From: Mercenaria mercenaria
Lineage: Eukaryota; Mollusca; Bivalvia; Venerida; Veneridae
Direction of reading: 5' to 3'
Length of the DNA stretch: 64,000 nt
Assembly (NCBI RefSeq): GCF_021730395.1
Contig: NC_069371.1
Span: forward strand, 50,664,001 to 50,728,000
The translations under genes were made by a program, and so were the position numbers. Below are positions 12,446 through 25,700 of the stretch, one piece after another. Position 1 is the first letter of the stretch, and every line of letters begins with the position of its first letter. A model generated the notes under the pieces. It worked only from the letters and a program-made list of their open reading frames with translations, was not told where the DNA came from and made no database searches.

Positions 12446-14249
12446 TTGTGTATTTAATATGCACAAATGCACGGATTTAATCATAACGGTCAAAAGTAAA
12501 AGTATGGGAAAGACTTAGTAAACATGTCAAAGATGTGCAGTCTGCATGTTTGAGTTTTACCTCACTTTTACCTGTCGTACACGACAATACATCAATCAGC
12601 TATCATAAAAGACATTTAACTATATTATAAGATGTTTAACCTGATGATTATTATACTGGCATCATAATTACTTTAATAACTGATCAGAATCATGTACAAG
12701 ATAAAGGAATAGAACGGTCTGTTGTGAACGTTTAAAGATTGTCAATCACATTTAAGCAACATTGCATGACATTTAAAAAAATTGTAAATGTTATTGGGCA
12801 TTTATTTAAGGCATAAAAGATCAATTACATATGGTCCTTATTAGAAATGAATGTTTTATCATTTTTATAAAATTAGATCATTGTCCCCCACACACTATAA
12901 TATGAAAGTATTTAAAATGCGGCGGGCTATTTTATTTGATTTCAGTATATTTTCTAGTTTTACATTAGCTGTTGAGAGATATTTAGATAGTTCAATAATC
13001 TGAACCAAACGGCAAGTTTTAAAACAATGTGCAGCTTCTAAAATTATTTATTCCAATCCGTTCCAGTTGGTTGCGCCACATCTACTGGTAATGGATGTAA
13101 TGTAAATTGTAAATGTATTACGCACCATGTGAATATATCAAGTGTTAATAAGTACTTTTAAAGTTCGAGCAAACCCATTACTTGACTAAAATCTGATTAA
13201 CCACATTTGCAATGACCTTGAAAAGGACATTAAATCCAGTATGCAGAAATTTATAAAGGTACAAACGTGGAACAGTCTACTGACCTCTTTATCCTTGTAC
13301 AATTATGTCAATCACATATGTGGGTTTATAAAAACCATTACTGTAGTTTCATATCTTGTTTATTTATTCCAAGAATTTACATGCATTGCAATCAGATGAT
13401 GGCTTATCCATAATATTAGTAAGAATGTTGCAATGTTAACTTTTAAATTAATTTTTATGACGTCATCTCAACGCATAAAATTGATATGACGTCAATTTCA
13501 AAACTGCTGCATTAAAATCTTCCATGTTGGTCTATGCTAAACTAAATTAATTATAAACTTACAACTGTAAAAATTTATTCTTATAGTTCAGGCCACAATT
13601 TCACAAAAAATAAGTAATTACTTAGTTAAGTCTGTTATTTTAAAATCGTGCTTTTGCTTAAGTTATTGTTATTCAATGTTGATTTTTTCTATAACAATGT
13701 ACTTATAGCTAAGTTATACTATGGTTAGAGTCACGCAAATATGATATTTCAATTTAAGCATGATATAACGAACTTATTAGTAATTGCTAAAGTATATTCC
13801 TTATTTCTATACTCCGTTTTCAGTAAAATTCAGAATTGTTTGATCTATGATTTCGACACTATAGAAAACTTAGAAAAACAAATGTATGGCTTAAGGATTA
13901 TGAACACTAAATCGTCTTTACAGTAAAACTAAAACATCATACTAGTGTGTCCCACTAAGACTAATATTTTGAATCAAAATTGAACAGGCGATTAGTTTAA
14001 CAGTCTGTTAAAGTTCCGAACAACTGGGCCCAGGTCTATAAAAATATATTTTGAAATTTTTGTTTTAAATGTTCCAGTTCTGAGTGTTTATAAATTTTAA
14101 ATGAAATACGCCGAACACGCAGAAACAAGTAAATAATTTGATATTTTATCTGACACGATAATCTGATTTTATATATGTGCTGATAATCATCGTAATCATA
14201 AACGTTAAAAGCCGTGTAAACGGAAGACTGTTGAACGAATTTTTGACAT

Positions 14250-14880
14250 TCACATTGTAATGTGTGTCATACGTGTGTACCTCCATAAGTTTACGAGGGT
14301 CTATATACGTTTGCCATCTTCGTGGGAGCTTTTGTATTCCCTCTGCAAACCATGAAGTAGACCTACTGCTGAGGTACCGCTTTAAGGCGGAAATCAAATG
14401 AAAGTCGAAGGGTGCAAGGTCTGGGCTCTACGGAGGGTGGGACAACAATTGACAATTGAAGGAGTTGATACGTTCTACTGTAGATGAAGAAGTATGAGAG
14501 GGGGACATTGTCATAAAAAAGAAGGCCATTTTCTGGGCTAGCCTAAGAAGCAACTTTTCTAGTTTTTCTTTAAATGTTTTTCTGTTGTTTTTTTTTTTCA
14601 AAATTACTGGATAGTATCTAGCAGCCACAGTTTGACCTTTTGACAAGAAATGAGCTGCCAGAACTGTTTCTTTTTTCGTGCAAGTATGGCGTAAAATGGT
14701 GGGTCGTCATGCTTCTTTGTTTATACACGGCAGGACCGGAAGTGGTTATACGTCTTACGGAAGAATTCTATTAGGGCGCAAATGATGACGAATTATTCTG
14801 CAAAGCAAATGACCAACTCAGTGTCTGTGTAAATTTATCAAGACAGTTGTGCTATGTGAAATTTGGCATCCGATCGGTTA
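14250..14880 (-). mobile_element. mariner/Tc1-like transposase remnant, C-terminal half
   Basis: Reading the minus strand gives pieces of a mariner-type transposase in order: KHDDPPF.AIL then AHFLSKGQTV.ARYY, then 'KLEKLLLRLAQK', a decayed form of 'HDNARPHTSS', QLLSHPP, and the end ISALKRYLSSRSTSWFAEGI with QKLPRRWQ.YID. In the family this is the region with the second catalytic Asp and the C-terminal tail. Several frameshifts interrupt it. It is shared with 55230-55870. Confidence 0.75.
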
Positions 14881-16429
14881 TGGTCGCTGAATTCCAATCA
14901 CTTGCCCTAAATTCGTGTGTATTTAAAAACTCGCTTCGGGTGTAAAAGAGGCCACCGAGTTTGCTTACGCAAGTGCAGTGGTTCTACCTAGATGCCGGCC
15001 AAGTCTAAACAATGGCTGGAGGGGCACATTTGTCCACCACCAAAAACTGGAACAGACGCAATATAACATAAATTGTGTCATTGTGACTGTAAACCCCACA
15101 AAAATCCTACTTGTGCACGTAAACACTGGTGAATTCACATTATTTAGGGTTTTTAATAATACTATATGCTATATAGAATATTTGCGTCATATGCACAATT
15201 ATTTTTATTGATGATACACTCATAATTATGCTTCATTGCTTAAGGATAGTTTTCATTACCATTTTAACCAATGCAGTGAATTAAAAGTGTATTTATCCAT
15301 AACCAGATGGTGTTCGTCCGTTTTGCTTTTTGATGGTATTCGGAAAGACATCACATGACCGTAGATACGAATATTAATTCGTAAAGGTGACATGAATATT
15401 CAGCCGAAATGTCTCATTTTTAAATAATATGTAGAACAAAATCTAAATATATTTAAAGTCAAATATATTGTCATTCTAAAATCTTTTAAGCCCTATGTTA
15501 TTTTGAATAATGATTTTATAATCCGGAGCATCCCAATCATGTTTTCTGTTAAAAGATTGTCCTTCAAGCTACGTAATTGCAAAAAGAGGTAAAAAGAGTG
15601 AATCATTACACAGAATAAAAGCCGTTGAATACACATATAAGACATTTAAAAAGAAACACAAAATAACAAAACGTGTGCGTATTCATTTATTCATCGTTGA
15701 TAAGTTACAATTAGTTTATGCTTTTGCTCTGGTAAACTGCCCAACCCAGGAGGCTTTATCACGCAAAGCATTTTGTAACGTTCATTGGCTGTACAGATAC
15801 AGTAAACTGATTCCTTTCTAATTATGCCTTAATGTTTTTATTTGATTAGTTTTATCATGTTAACTTTTGACACTGAAAGTATGAAAGAGATTTCAATTCC
15901 TTGACTGACAAACAAGCAATCGTGATATTAAAACGCTCGGCAAGTATTTATGACCCTCTCTAAGTATGTCGTCAGGCACTGCTATTGTTTTTTCCACAGA
16001 CTTCCATTATAAGAACTTACCCTGTAACATATCCCAAAATTGAGAAATGACCATTAAACTGTGATTCTTCCAGTAAGACAGCATTTCAGGCATATAAAAA
16101 TAGCAATTATATATAGGCTTATCCAGTCCATTTTTTCACAATTATCCTTCAGACAAACCTACACCCTTTGTTGCATTTAGAGGCAAAATGCGCACTGACA
16201 CCTACTATGCTAAGGATAGAACTGAAAAGTCAGGCATTCAGCCAGACACTTGTAAAATATTCCAAGTTTCACAGAAAACATGGTATTGCTTGATTTTGAC
16301 ACAAATTATATGATTGAAACCATACCATTTTCATCCAATCAGCTTACGTCTCATTGAATCATCCAGGTTTCCCTACACATTTTTCAACCAATCAATTCCA
16401 ACCTCTGACTATGTCGAAACTGTTATTGA

Positions 16430-16436
16430 TATAAAG
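16430..16436 (+). promoter_or_regulatory. Candidate TATA box of gene B
   Basis: TATAAAG lies about 290 bp upstream of the start codon and is kept in gene C (57442-57450). CCAAT-type motifs lie upstream at about 16335 (tccaatcag) and 16387 (accaatcaa), also kept in the second copy. The interval to the ATG has no upstream splice site that I can defend, so it is probably 5' UTR. Confidence 0.55.
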
Positions 16437-16726
16437 CGCCACAGCGTGTCCGATTGTTTTATTCAATGAATTGCGACGAAACACAAACTACAGCCGATAT
16501 TACGGTATAAGATTTGTAAACTTTTAAATTTTTGCTTAAAGTTGATGTCAAAATTGAAAAGAACATGATAATTTGTTGAATCACAGATGTGAATTAAAGT
16601 GACTTTACGAATAGAATATGCACATAATCGACGTCGCGAGATATTTAAACCAGCTGACTTTGTCCAGTTTACAGAAATTATTTTTCTATAATTTAGAAAA
16701 CGAAACAAGTATAGACATATAGAGTT

Positions 16727-19700
16727 ATGAAATTAGTCAAGGCGATGTCGATTTTGCTGGTGACAATGATGTGTTTAGTTGAGGCGGAGCAACGTGAGTT
16801 GCGGTTGCTGGGACTCTTACCTATGTCTGGGAACGGTTCGACTACTGGAAGATCATGCCTCCCAGCTGTACAGATGGCGATAAACGATATTAATGCACGG
16901 GAAGATATACTTGTAGATTATCATCTGACGTATAAATGGACTGATAGCAAAGTAAGTTGAAATGTAACAACTTGAAGATACTTTTATAAAACAATTTGTA
17001 CATACTGAGTCAGAATTACTTAAATATCGGCCGGCAATAAATGAAACACAGTTTACAATTAAAGAAATCATTTGCACAGAAGTAAATAAAAAAAAATATT
17101 GCATAGAAATTATGCTATGGCAAATTAAAATGCAAATGGCAAATTAAAAATAGGTAAAGTGTTTGGCCACATTAAACGACTGATTTGCCAAGGCCAATTC
17201 GAGTTTGCTAAGCGAAATGCAATCACTTTATTCATATTTACAAATAAATAATAATGACAGACAACTGATAAATTCTTATTTTAAAACATGTTAGTAGATC
17301 CAACAAAGACAGTTTCCGTGTTTTTAAAGTCGTATAAATATTAGATAAATGTGTCAAATACCGACGTAGCAAATAAAAACGACATTCTTTGCGTTCATTT
17401 CATATTTCAAAACTGAGTTCTTTTGATAATGCTTTCCTTTAGTTTTGCATTCCTTTAATAATACGTTCGTTTTTGAAGCTAATCATTGTAATTGTATTAG
17501 AATAAGAACATGTTATTACAGTAAGTAAACCAAAGTGTCGCCCTGTCTGGCTATATACACTGACATAATTTTCACATGAATTAAAAGTACCTCAATTGTA
17601 TCAATACTGGTATCGGACCTATACTCGAACAGTAACAGTATCCGAATTCTCGTAATTTCTCCATTCATGTAACCCTTCATAAAGGGAGTACTAAATGTTT
17701 TGGAAGGCTGTTTCACAAGCAAGCATCGAGCGAAATTTCGTTCATCAATGACAAGTGTTTACAGAGAAATTCTACCTTCTTTATTAAGCAATCAACTTTT
17801 TGTTTTGTTTACATCTGAGGGATTCCACATGACACGCATGCGCGGAAGACAAACCCATGTTTGTCCTATTCCAGGGAGGTAAATCCTGAGCTTATGATTT
17901 GAACTCCATTGTAGAATTACTCTCCCTTTACAATTAGATAAAATATTAAGGAAATTATATTACTGTTGCATCACATGGGTATTTAGTTACAAGGTAGAGC
18001 GCTCGCTTCAGGTGTGAGAGGCCGTGGGTTCGAATCCCAGCCTCCGCTGAAACTTTTATCCTTTTTTATTGCTTTTTTAAATCTATATAACACAGCTTTA
18101 GGACTTAAAATCAATATAGAACTCCCATCTACCGGGGGTACAATGTATACAGTAATCAAATAAACTACTGTTTATAAGCTAGACAAATACACGATGTGAA
18201 AGGTGCTTGTCTGAAGTGTTGCATAATATGATTGTACAGGTGCTGTACGGTACCGTACGTAACGGAACGGAAGATAGCCACACCGTGTACGATTTATGGG
18301 GAAAAGTTGTAAAGGTTAATTACATAATTTAAAATCAGAAGTATAAAAGATTTTCAGTCAAAACAATTTTAAAACTGCTTAAAAAGCCATTTATCGGAAA
18401 CTGGTACTGTAGATAAACCAATTAACGTTAATTAGACTGCCCTTTTGGAGCCCCTGTTTTTGGACGCATGCGCAGATAAGGTCGGAATTGTTTACATCCT
18501 TGCAAAGAGTAAAGACTAAGATTTAACAATTTGTAGATTACTTTTGTAAACAATGTGTATTTAAAAATAAATATATTGAAAACCCTCATTTTTTATCGGA
18601 AACTGGTCTGAAACCAGTAAATAAAGTTTTAATGATGTTTTATTAAGTGAAAACAAAACACATTCTCAAGATTGTTTGGTAAACATGTGGTTAGTGAAGC
18701 ATACTACTCTAGCTTTGTAAGGTAGTTTGGATATTTTTCAAACTCCTTTTACGTTAAAAAACAGAAAAGTATTTTTTTGACACTTTATAACGCTTTTCAG
18801 GTAATCACCTAAACTTTTCATCGGCGAGACGACATTACAACGAACTTTTTTTGTATTTGTGTGTACATTTAGCTTCTAATGAAAAGTCAACAGTAACCCC
18901 TAATGATTTACTATTATGAAATGGAATATACGGCTCCTTCTCATACATATTGGACATGTTAAATGAATGCAGAAACCGGTAGATGTATGCTTTTAGAAAC
19001 AGACAATATAGATGTATACATTTGGAAAAAGACAAACATATCGAAGCGGATAGCCACAAAATATGTCTAATGAAAGACCAAAATCGTTGGCTAAATTACA
19101 GTCCGTAATAAAAAAAAATGTATCATAAAATTATTCATATACTTTCCATCACGTATTTTCTATTCTAGCACTTCCACTTCGTTATATTATGCTTTCATTT
19201 CAGTGTAACTTCGGGACTCCAGTAAAACGAATGTTTGAAGCATTTTGTAATGATCCACCTTATGTCATGTTGCTAGGAGACGGATGCTCGTTCGGATCAG
19301 AAGCTACTGCTCAGGTTTCACATCTCTGGAACCTTACCCAGGTTTGTTAAATGGTTTGCTTTTCTAAAACCTTTAACTAGACACGAGAAACGACATAAAT
19401 ACAACAGAACGATTTGAATAGTGTCTTTAGTTTTTGATTGCTCAGTAGAAGAATAAATGTCAGGAAAATGCCCAAGATTAACAGTGATTTAAAACAACTT
19501 ACATTTTCTTATAAAATGTAAAGCTTATTTATTTTACACGATGTTATATATAGACAATATTGCTTAGCTTTTCTGCCTGTCTCAAGCTTTACAAGAACTG
19601 TCTGGAATTATGCACACAATTCGTGCAATATTTTCAAGCCCAATTATGGTATCCGATGACTGTAAACTTTGATAAATAACTTTTAAATCGGTATAAAAGT

Positions 19701-22700
19701 TTATATTTTCTCCTAAAGTTCTTGTCGGTTTCATAATTCTTTCGTATTATCCAATTTCCCTGTAACTGCATTTTCTAATTGCAGTTTTCCTATAGTTCGC
19801 CGTCGCCAATCCTGTCGGACAGAAACCGGTTCCCTTACTTTTTTCGAATAGGAACCCCAGACCAGAAGATGAATCTTGCAAGAATAGCGTTGATGAGAGA
19901 ATTTGACTGGAAGAAAGTGGCAACAATACACCAAGCGTTAGAATTCTTCTCCGTGGTATGACTTTCTCGTAATAATTTTATGAATGTAAATTTATTGCGC
20001 TGTCTGGAACTTCATTAATATTTATATTGTATCAAGTTCAGTACTTATTATTCATTCTAATATACCTAGCAATGCTTAAATCAACACAAAAGATATTATG
20101 TTGACGTCACGTCGACGTGATATTTAGCGTCATGTATGCATCTAGAAATAGCGCTTTCAAATTTGATCTAGTACATTTTTTATTTTAATTAATAGCATGT
20201 TTGAAACGAAATGTCACATAGCACTACTGCCTTGATTATTTTACACATACACTGAGTTAGTAATTAGCTTTGCAGAATAGTTCGCCATCATTTGTGCCCT
20301 AATGGAACTCTTCCACAAGACGTATTACCATTTCTGGTCCTGACGTATATAAACAAAGAAGCACGACAACTCGTCATTTGGCGCTATACTTGCACGAAAA
20401 AAAAAGCAGTTCTATACTATTTGGTTCAAATTTTACAATAAAAGACATATTAGAATCGAACTAGTTTTCCGCAAAACCGAGTGTTAAACACTATTTGTTC
20501 ACGATGGCTGGTTAAACGTCGGGCGTAATAATTTCACGAGGGCGCAATTATTACGCCCGACGTATAACCATCCATCGTGTGTAAATAGTGTTAAAACACG
20601 GTTTTGCTACAAATGATTTCTTAATTACGATGAAATATATTAAGATGAAAACTAGGAAAAAGACTCAATAGAAATAGAGATAGTCCATGTATGCAGTTTA
20701 CCTACTAAAAGCTTAGTCATAACCAACTGCGCAGTTATATTTATTGTATATCGCAGACTTCTATTGTCTGATACGGATTATAATGTACTAGTTTGTTAAT
20801 ATTTTATTGCATATATACACACATGTGTTCATCACATTTATGCAGAAGTTGAAAGGTAAGGGTAGATTTCCTGGAAGCATGGAGTAAAACAAACACTGCC
20901 GTCGGAGCAACACATCACCAAGTACCCGACTGCTGTGATATTCGTTGCTTCAAATATCCATCAACAAGTATATTTTGATCAAATGAATGATGAAGAAATA
21001 AGAATTGGGTAAAGAAAGGTGCGTGAACGGGGAAAGAAGAAAAACAAGTACGAATATTCAGTTCAAACAAATACATACAAATGTTTTGCGAAGAAAGTTA
21101 ATATAACAACTTTACCAAAGTCCCTCAAATATATGAGTTTCTGTTTTTTAAATTAAAAACCTATTCATTGGCTTAATGCATTCTTTCAGTATTTTAATGT
21201 TGCTTACGTTCAATTTATTTATTCACTTTTAGGTCATTGATGACTTTGTTCAGCAAATACAGCATACAGACATTACAATTCTGTCCCAAGAAATATTCAT
21301 CAACGACCCTCAAAACAGAATTCATAACTTAAAGGTAAGAATCAAAGTGGGTATTTTCATTCTATTCCCATTATATTAACTTAATTTGGCTCGAATAAGA
21401 GCCATGCATTTGTTTCAACTAAAAGGAAACTGAAGAATTTTCATACTGTTAAGATATACAAACATGAGTAGACACTCGATTTGTACATTTTTTATGCTAT
21501 CGTATATGGATAATGATCATACACTTTAAGGTAATTCTTCACGTTCGGATAAACATTTTTCTACAATGTAGAATTTGAATAAACTATGACTTTGCATATA
21601 TTCAGAGTGTACTTAGAAAATTTTGCAAATGAAATGATAATGTCGTGTGCATGTGCATGATTTTATTTGGTAGACTGATTTGAAAAGTTCGGATCTGACA
21701 CATGTTTTCATAATGGGAATCTATAGGAAAATCACGATTTCGATAACATTTTCGCGAACAGAACAGGAAGTTTGCTACAATGTAGATTTTAAGGAAACTT
21801 CGAAAATTGTCAACAAATATATGACCTTTACTATAATAAAATGAAATGTATATGTACGTGTGCTTGTTTTTTTAGATTTTTGCCCATGATTAAAAAGATC
21901 CACACTTTTCAGACTGATTTTAAGACATCATTTGGAATTATTCAACGTGTCAAAAGTTTTAATATCATATTTTAACCTTAGAAAGATAGTTATGTGCTGT
22001 TGTAATAAATTAACTCACGAGTTGCTATTTATTTATAAAATGATTTTCATTTCCGTACGCCAAATTTAGCTTTTATTTTACGTTATCCGGCATAATTACG
22101 TTACGCCATTACTACTGGTTTATCAAACATGCAGAACAATATTAAATGAAATATGTCGGATTTGTTTCATTTTTTCCATCGGCTACTTGAAATATAGAGG
22201 TAAATTATATTTGATAATTCTAGTGATATTATAAAATATAAGTTCTTTTAAATTGACTGGACGCGGAAGAATATGAATTAAAAATAATCGGAAATGCTTA
22301 TCTAAAAAATCGAAGATCAAATGAATCTTATAGACTATGAAGTTCAGAATAAATAACAATTAACTTTTTTCGACATAAATGTTGTGAAGTCATGATGTTC
22401 CGGTCGTAGAATTTGGTAAAAATATAAAATAAAAAGGAAATTTAGAAACAAAATACTGCTGGGTGGAAGAAACACAAATGACGAATAGTTTATATAAATA
22501 CATGTGAAATATAAACGTATATTTCGAAATGTACGCTACAAAATGTTGATGGTGTTTGTTTCAGATTATCGTGTTACTTTAAATTTCTTCATGTTCTTAA
22601 TTTGATAGTCAGTATTGATTTAGGTGTTATATTTTTTCTAATATTTAAGCTCACAATCTAAAACTATCTCCCTTAAAATATTATCTAGATGCGTGGTGCT

Positions 22701-25700
22701 AGAATAATAATGACCAGTCTTTATGAAGACAGAGCAAGGGAAATTCTGTGTGCGGTAAGTCAAATACACGGATTAAAATAAATTTCATTCTAAATCACTG
22801 CATCAAGTAGTCAGTTGCCTCCCATTAAGAACTGAAAGGGAGAGCAGATATCTATTTGTGTACTATATAACAGTTTGCATTTAACATGGACAAATAAGAA
22901 TTGGAAGCTTTGTGAAAGTCTGCTGAACTATTCAAGCAGTACCAGAAGTCCCTATTTTTTGTAAAAAGATGTGGTTTCTGATTTATTTTTATTTATTGGA
23001 ATGTTTGTTACCTAACTGTTTTTTAACGTTTGTTTCTTAACCTTTACCCTGCTAAATTTCTAAACTGGAATGGTCCATCATTCAATTTGGGCAGTACCAT
23101 TTATTATTCAAAGGGATGTTCAATGAAAATATACTGACTGAATAGCGAACAGTGCAAACCATGATCAGCTGATCTTAGTCTGCACTGCCCGCAAAGGAAA
23201 CACACTTGCCGCCAGCAGGCTAAAGGTTAAACTAAGTGTGGTATTTTACCTCCTTCTTCAGAACTGATAGTCTGGTAGGATGTTTTCCAAACAACAGATA
23301 TATCTCTAGAGAATCAACCAAACAACTTTAATTATTCGCGATTGCCTATTGTTATATTTTAAGGATCAAATACCAAAAAAAGTATGTGAACAAAATGTTG
23401 ATTTCAACGAAAGTTTGATATTGAAGATAATAAATATACATCTATATTTTAACGGTAGATAATATAAAATGCAGGAGGATCGATGCATGAAAATTAAAGC
23501 ACGAGTTCACAGCACGAGTGATTAAATAATTCTCATTCGTTTGACCGATTGTATTTTATCTGATGGTAAAATATAGAAAGACATTTATTATTTCGATTCT
23601 AACCATGCAAATATTTGGCACTAAATTTTGAATTTTAATTCAACATTTGGTCTACAGGCTGTTACAATGTACATCCTGGTTGGAAAGCATTGTACAACGG
23701 GATTTTGAGGTATATTTATAAGGCAGTAATTTAACAAGTTGCAATAGTTTGTGAAATACACTTAGCAAATGCAAAGAATACAGAGGACCTGTTATTTGAC
23801 CAAGTAATATGATCTTAACTTCAGTAAACCGTCACATTATTATGATGTCATATTTTTTCATAAAGTCATTGCTGAATTGTATTTTAGCAAAGGCACTCGT
23901 TAGGAAATTCACGAAGGTCAAAACTTATTCTGACTCCCCGTTTGAGTCAAAGACGACGTTTTATCCTTTGTTTTATATTTTATTATACCATGTTTATACA
24001 TTTAGCACTTGTATATGTTGTATGTAAACGGCAGATAATGAGTTACAGGTAGAATTCCTGTCTTACAAGCATAAGAGGTGAAATGTTAAAGCTTAGTATA
24101 TTTTATCGTAAAATGATATACTGGTTATTTTCTTATACGTTTATATTGGAAATTTGATCGATAGAATCATGCATAATAAGTTGATTCAAAAAAGGCATTC
24201 AAGGTCGGTCTCTATGGTCCAAAGATAGTCTGGGTTTTTGCCGGATGGTATTCCACTAATTTCTGGCGCGAGAATCTGGACGAAGTAGATTGTACCAGAG
24301 AGGAGATGGAAGAAGCAGGAGAGGGCGCATTCTTTACTGGACCAATATTCAAAAACCCAATAGAAGAGAAAGGAGTAGCAGATCTTACAGGTAGGTTGAT
24401 CTAGAAGGTGTAGTTGGAACCGGACCAGTTTTCAAAATCCAGTACAAGACAGGGGAAAACAAATCTGACAGGTAGGTTTCTAAAGGGTAGGGTGCGTTCC
24501 CTACCGGATCACTGCAAAAGCAAAAACCCTGAACAGCAGAGGGGAATAGCAAATCTGATTGGTAGGTTTTCCAGAGAGTGCATTCCCAACCACTGCAAAA
24601 GAATAGAGGGGAATAGCAAATCTGACAGGTAGTTTATCCAGAGTTTATCTCTCACTGGACCAGTGTTTAAGAGCCAAGTACAAGAGGGAAGACCAGTAAT
24701 TTGACAGGTAGGTTCATCCATAAAAAATATTCCTGACCTGACAAGTGTTTAAAACCCAAATAGAAGAAAGGCGATTATCAAATATAACAGGTTGACCAAT
24801 GTTCATCAAAGTTGGCGAATAACTTTTAATTATTTTGACTAAAAGTTTTCGCTAAAGGTCCATTACTTGTTGACCAGCATTGGAAAATATAAATGTATAT
24901 AAAATTTGTAAAAATGAATGTAGCAATAAACTTAATAAATGGGTGTGTTGCATATAGACGGCGTATAACTCACCCGATCTGTGTATAATTCATTGTAATA
25001 GCGTTGGGTAAACATACTTTATAGGTTGTGTTTGCAAACAGCATTAATGTTTAACAAACCTAGTTGAAGAAATGGAATAGGTATGGGAGGTGACACTAGC
25101 TTAAAAGTTGTATTAAATCTGTCTTATTATTGAAGGTTGTGAATTAGCAATAATAAATGACTATTTATTAATTTCTATATTTAACCTATTACTACATTCA
25201 AAAGACAACGAATAGTATTGACACCTGTCGTGTAATTTCAGCTAAGGAATTTGAAGAGCGGTATTATAGCCATCCCACATACAATCCGATATACAAAGAC
25301 ACTGACATTGTGGCCCATCAGTGCTATGATCATATTTGGATAGCGGCCCTCGCTTTAAACTGTTCCGATGCGAGACTTAAACAAATAGGTAGACAAAGTA
25401 GAATATTCCTTCTTTTAGTTTAAAATAGCTATGTTGTGTAAGTGGATGCATGTACCAAGTGTATAAGTATATAAAACAAAAATGAAAATTTCATATACGT
25501 GTCACTTGAATAACAATCAAGTTTGACCAAACAGATAGGTAGACTGGTTGATTGTGCTTACGACACTTAAAAGTCAGACCTATACATTGTTTTCATATTG
25601 CAATATATCTACTAATCGATCCATAACATCGGTAAATCTGCGGCTTTCTTTTGCAAGATCCGGATATTAGATTCTATAGATCTCCAGAGGTGGTAGTACG

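Larger units (their letters stand above)
6662..16426. other. Intergenic region between genes A and B
   Basis: I find no host gene here. Besides the repeats listed separately (microsatellite, local duplication, degenerate tandem repeat, SINEs, LINE end, mariner-like fragment), 10550-12200 and 12450-14100 look like plain AT-rich DNA. Both match the B-C intergenic region (51405-53050 and 53290-55000). Two TGACGTCA-type motifs occur at about 13456-13495. Confidence 0.6.

Noticed and set aside
17990-18052. Functional tRNA-Leu (anticodon CAG)
   Set aside because: Acceptor strands do not pair, the T stem has a mismatch and the long variable arm required for Leu is missing.
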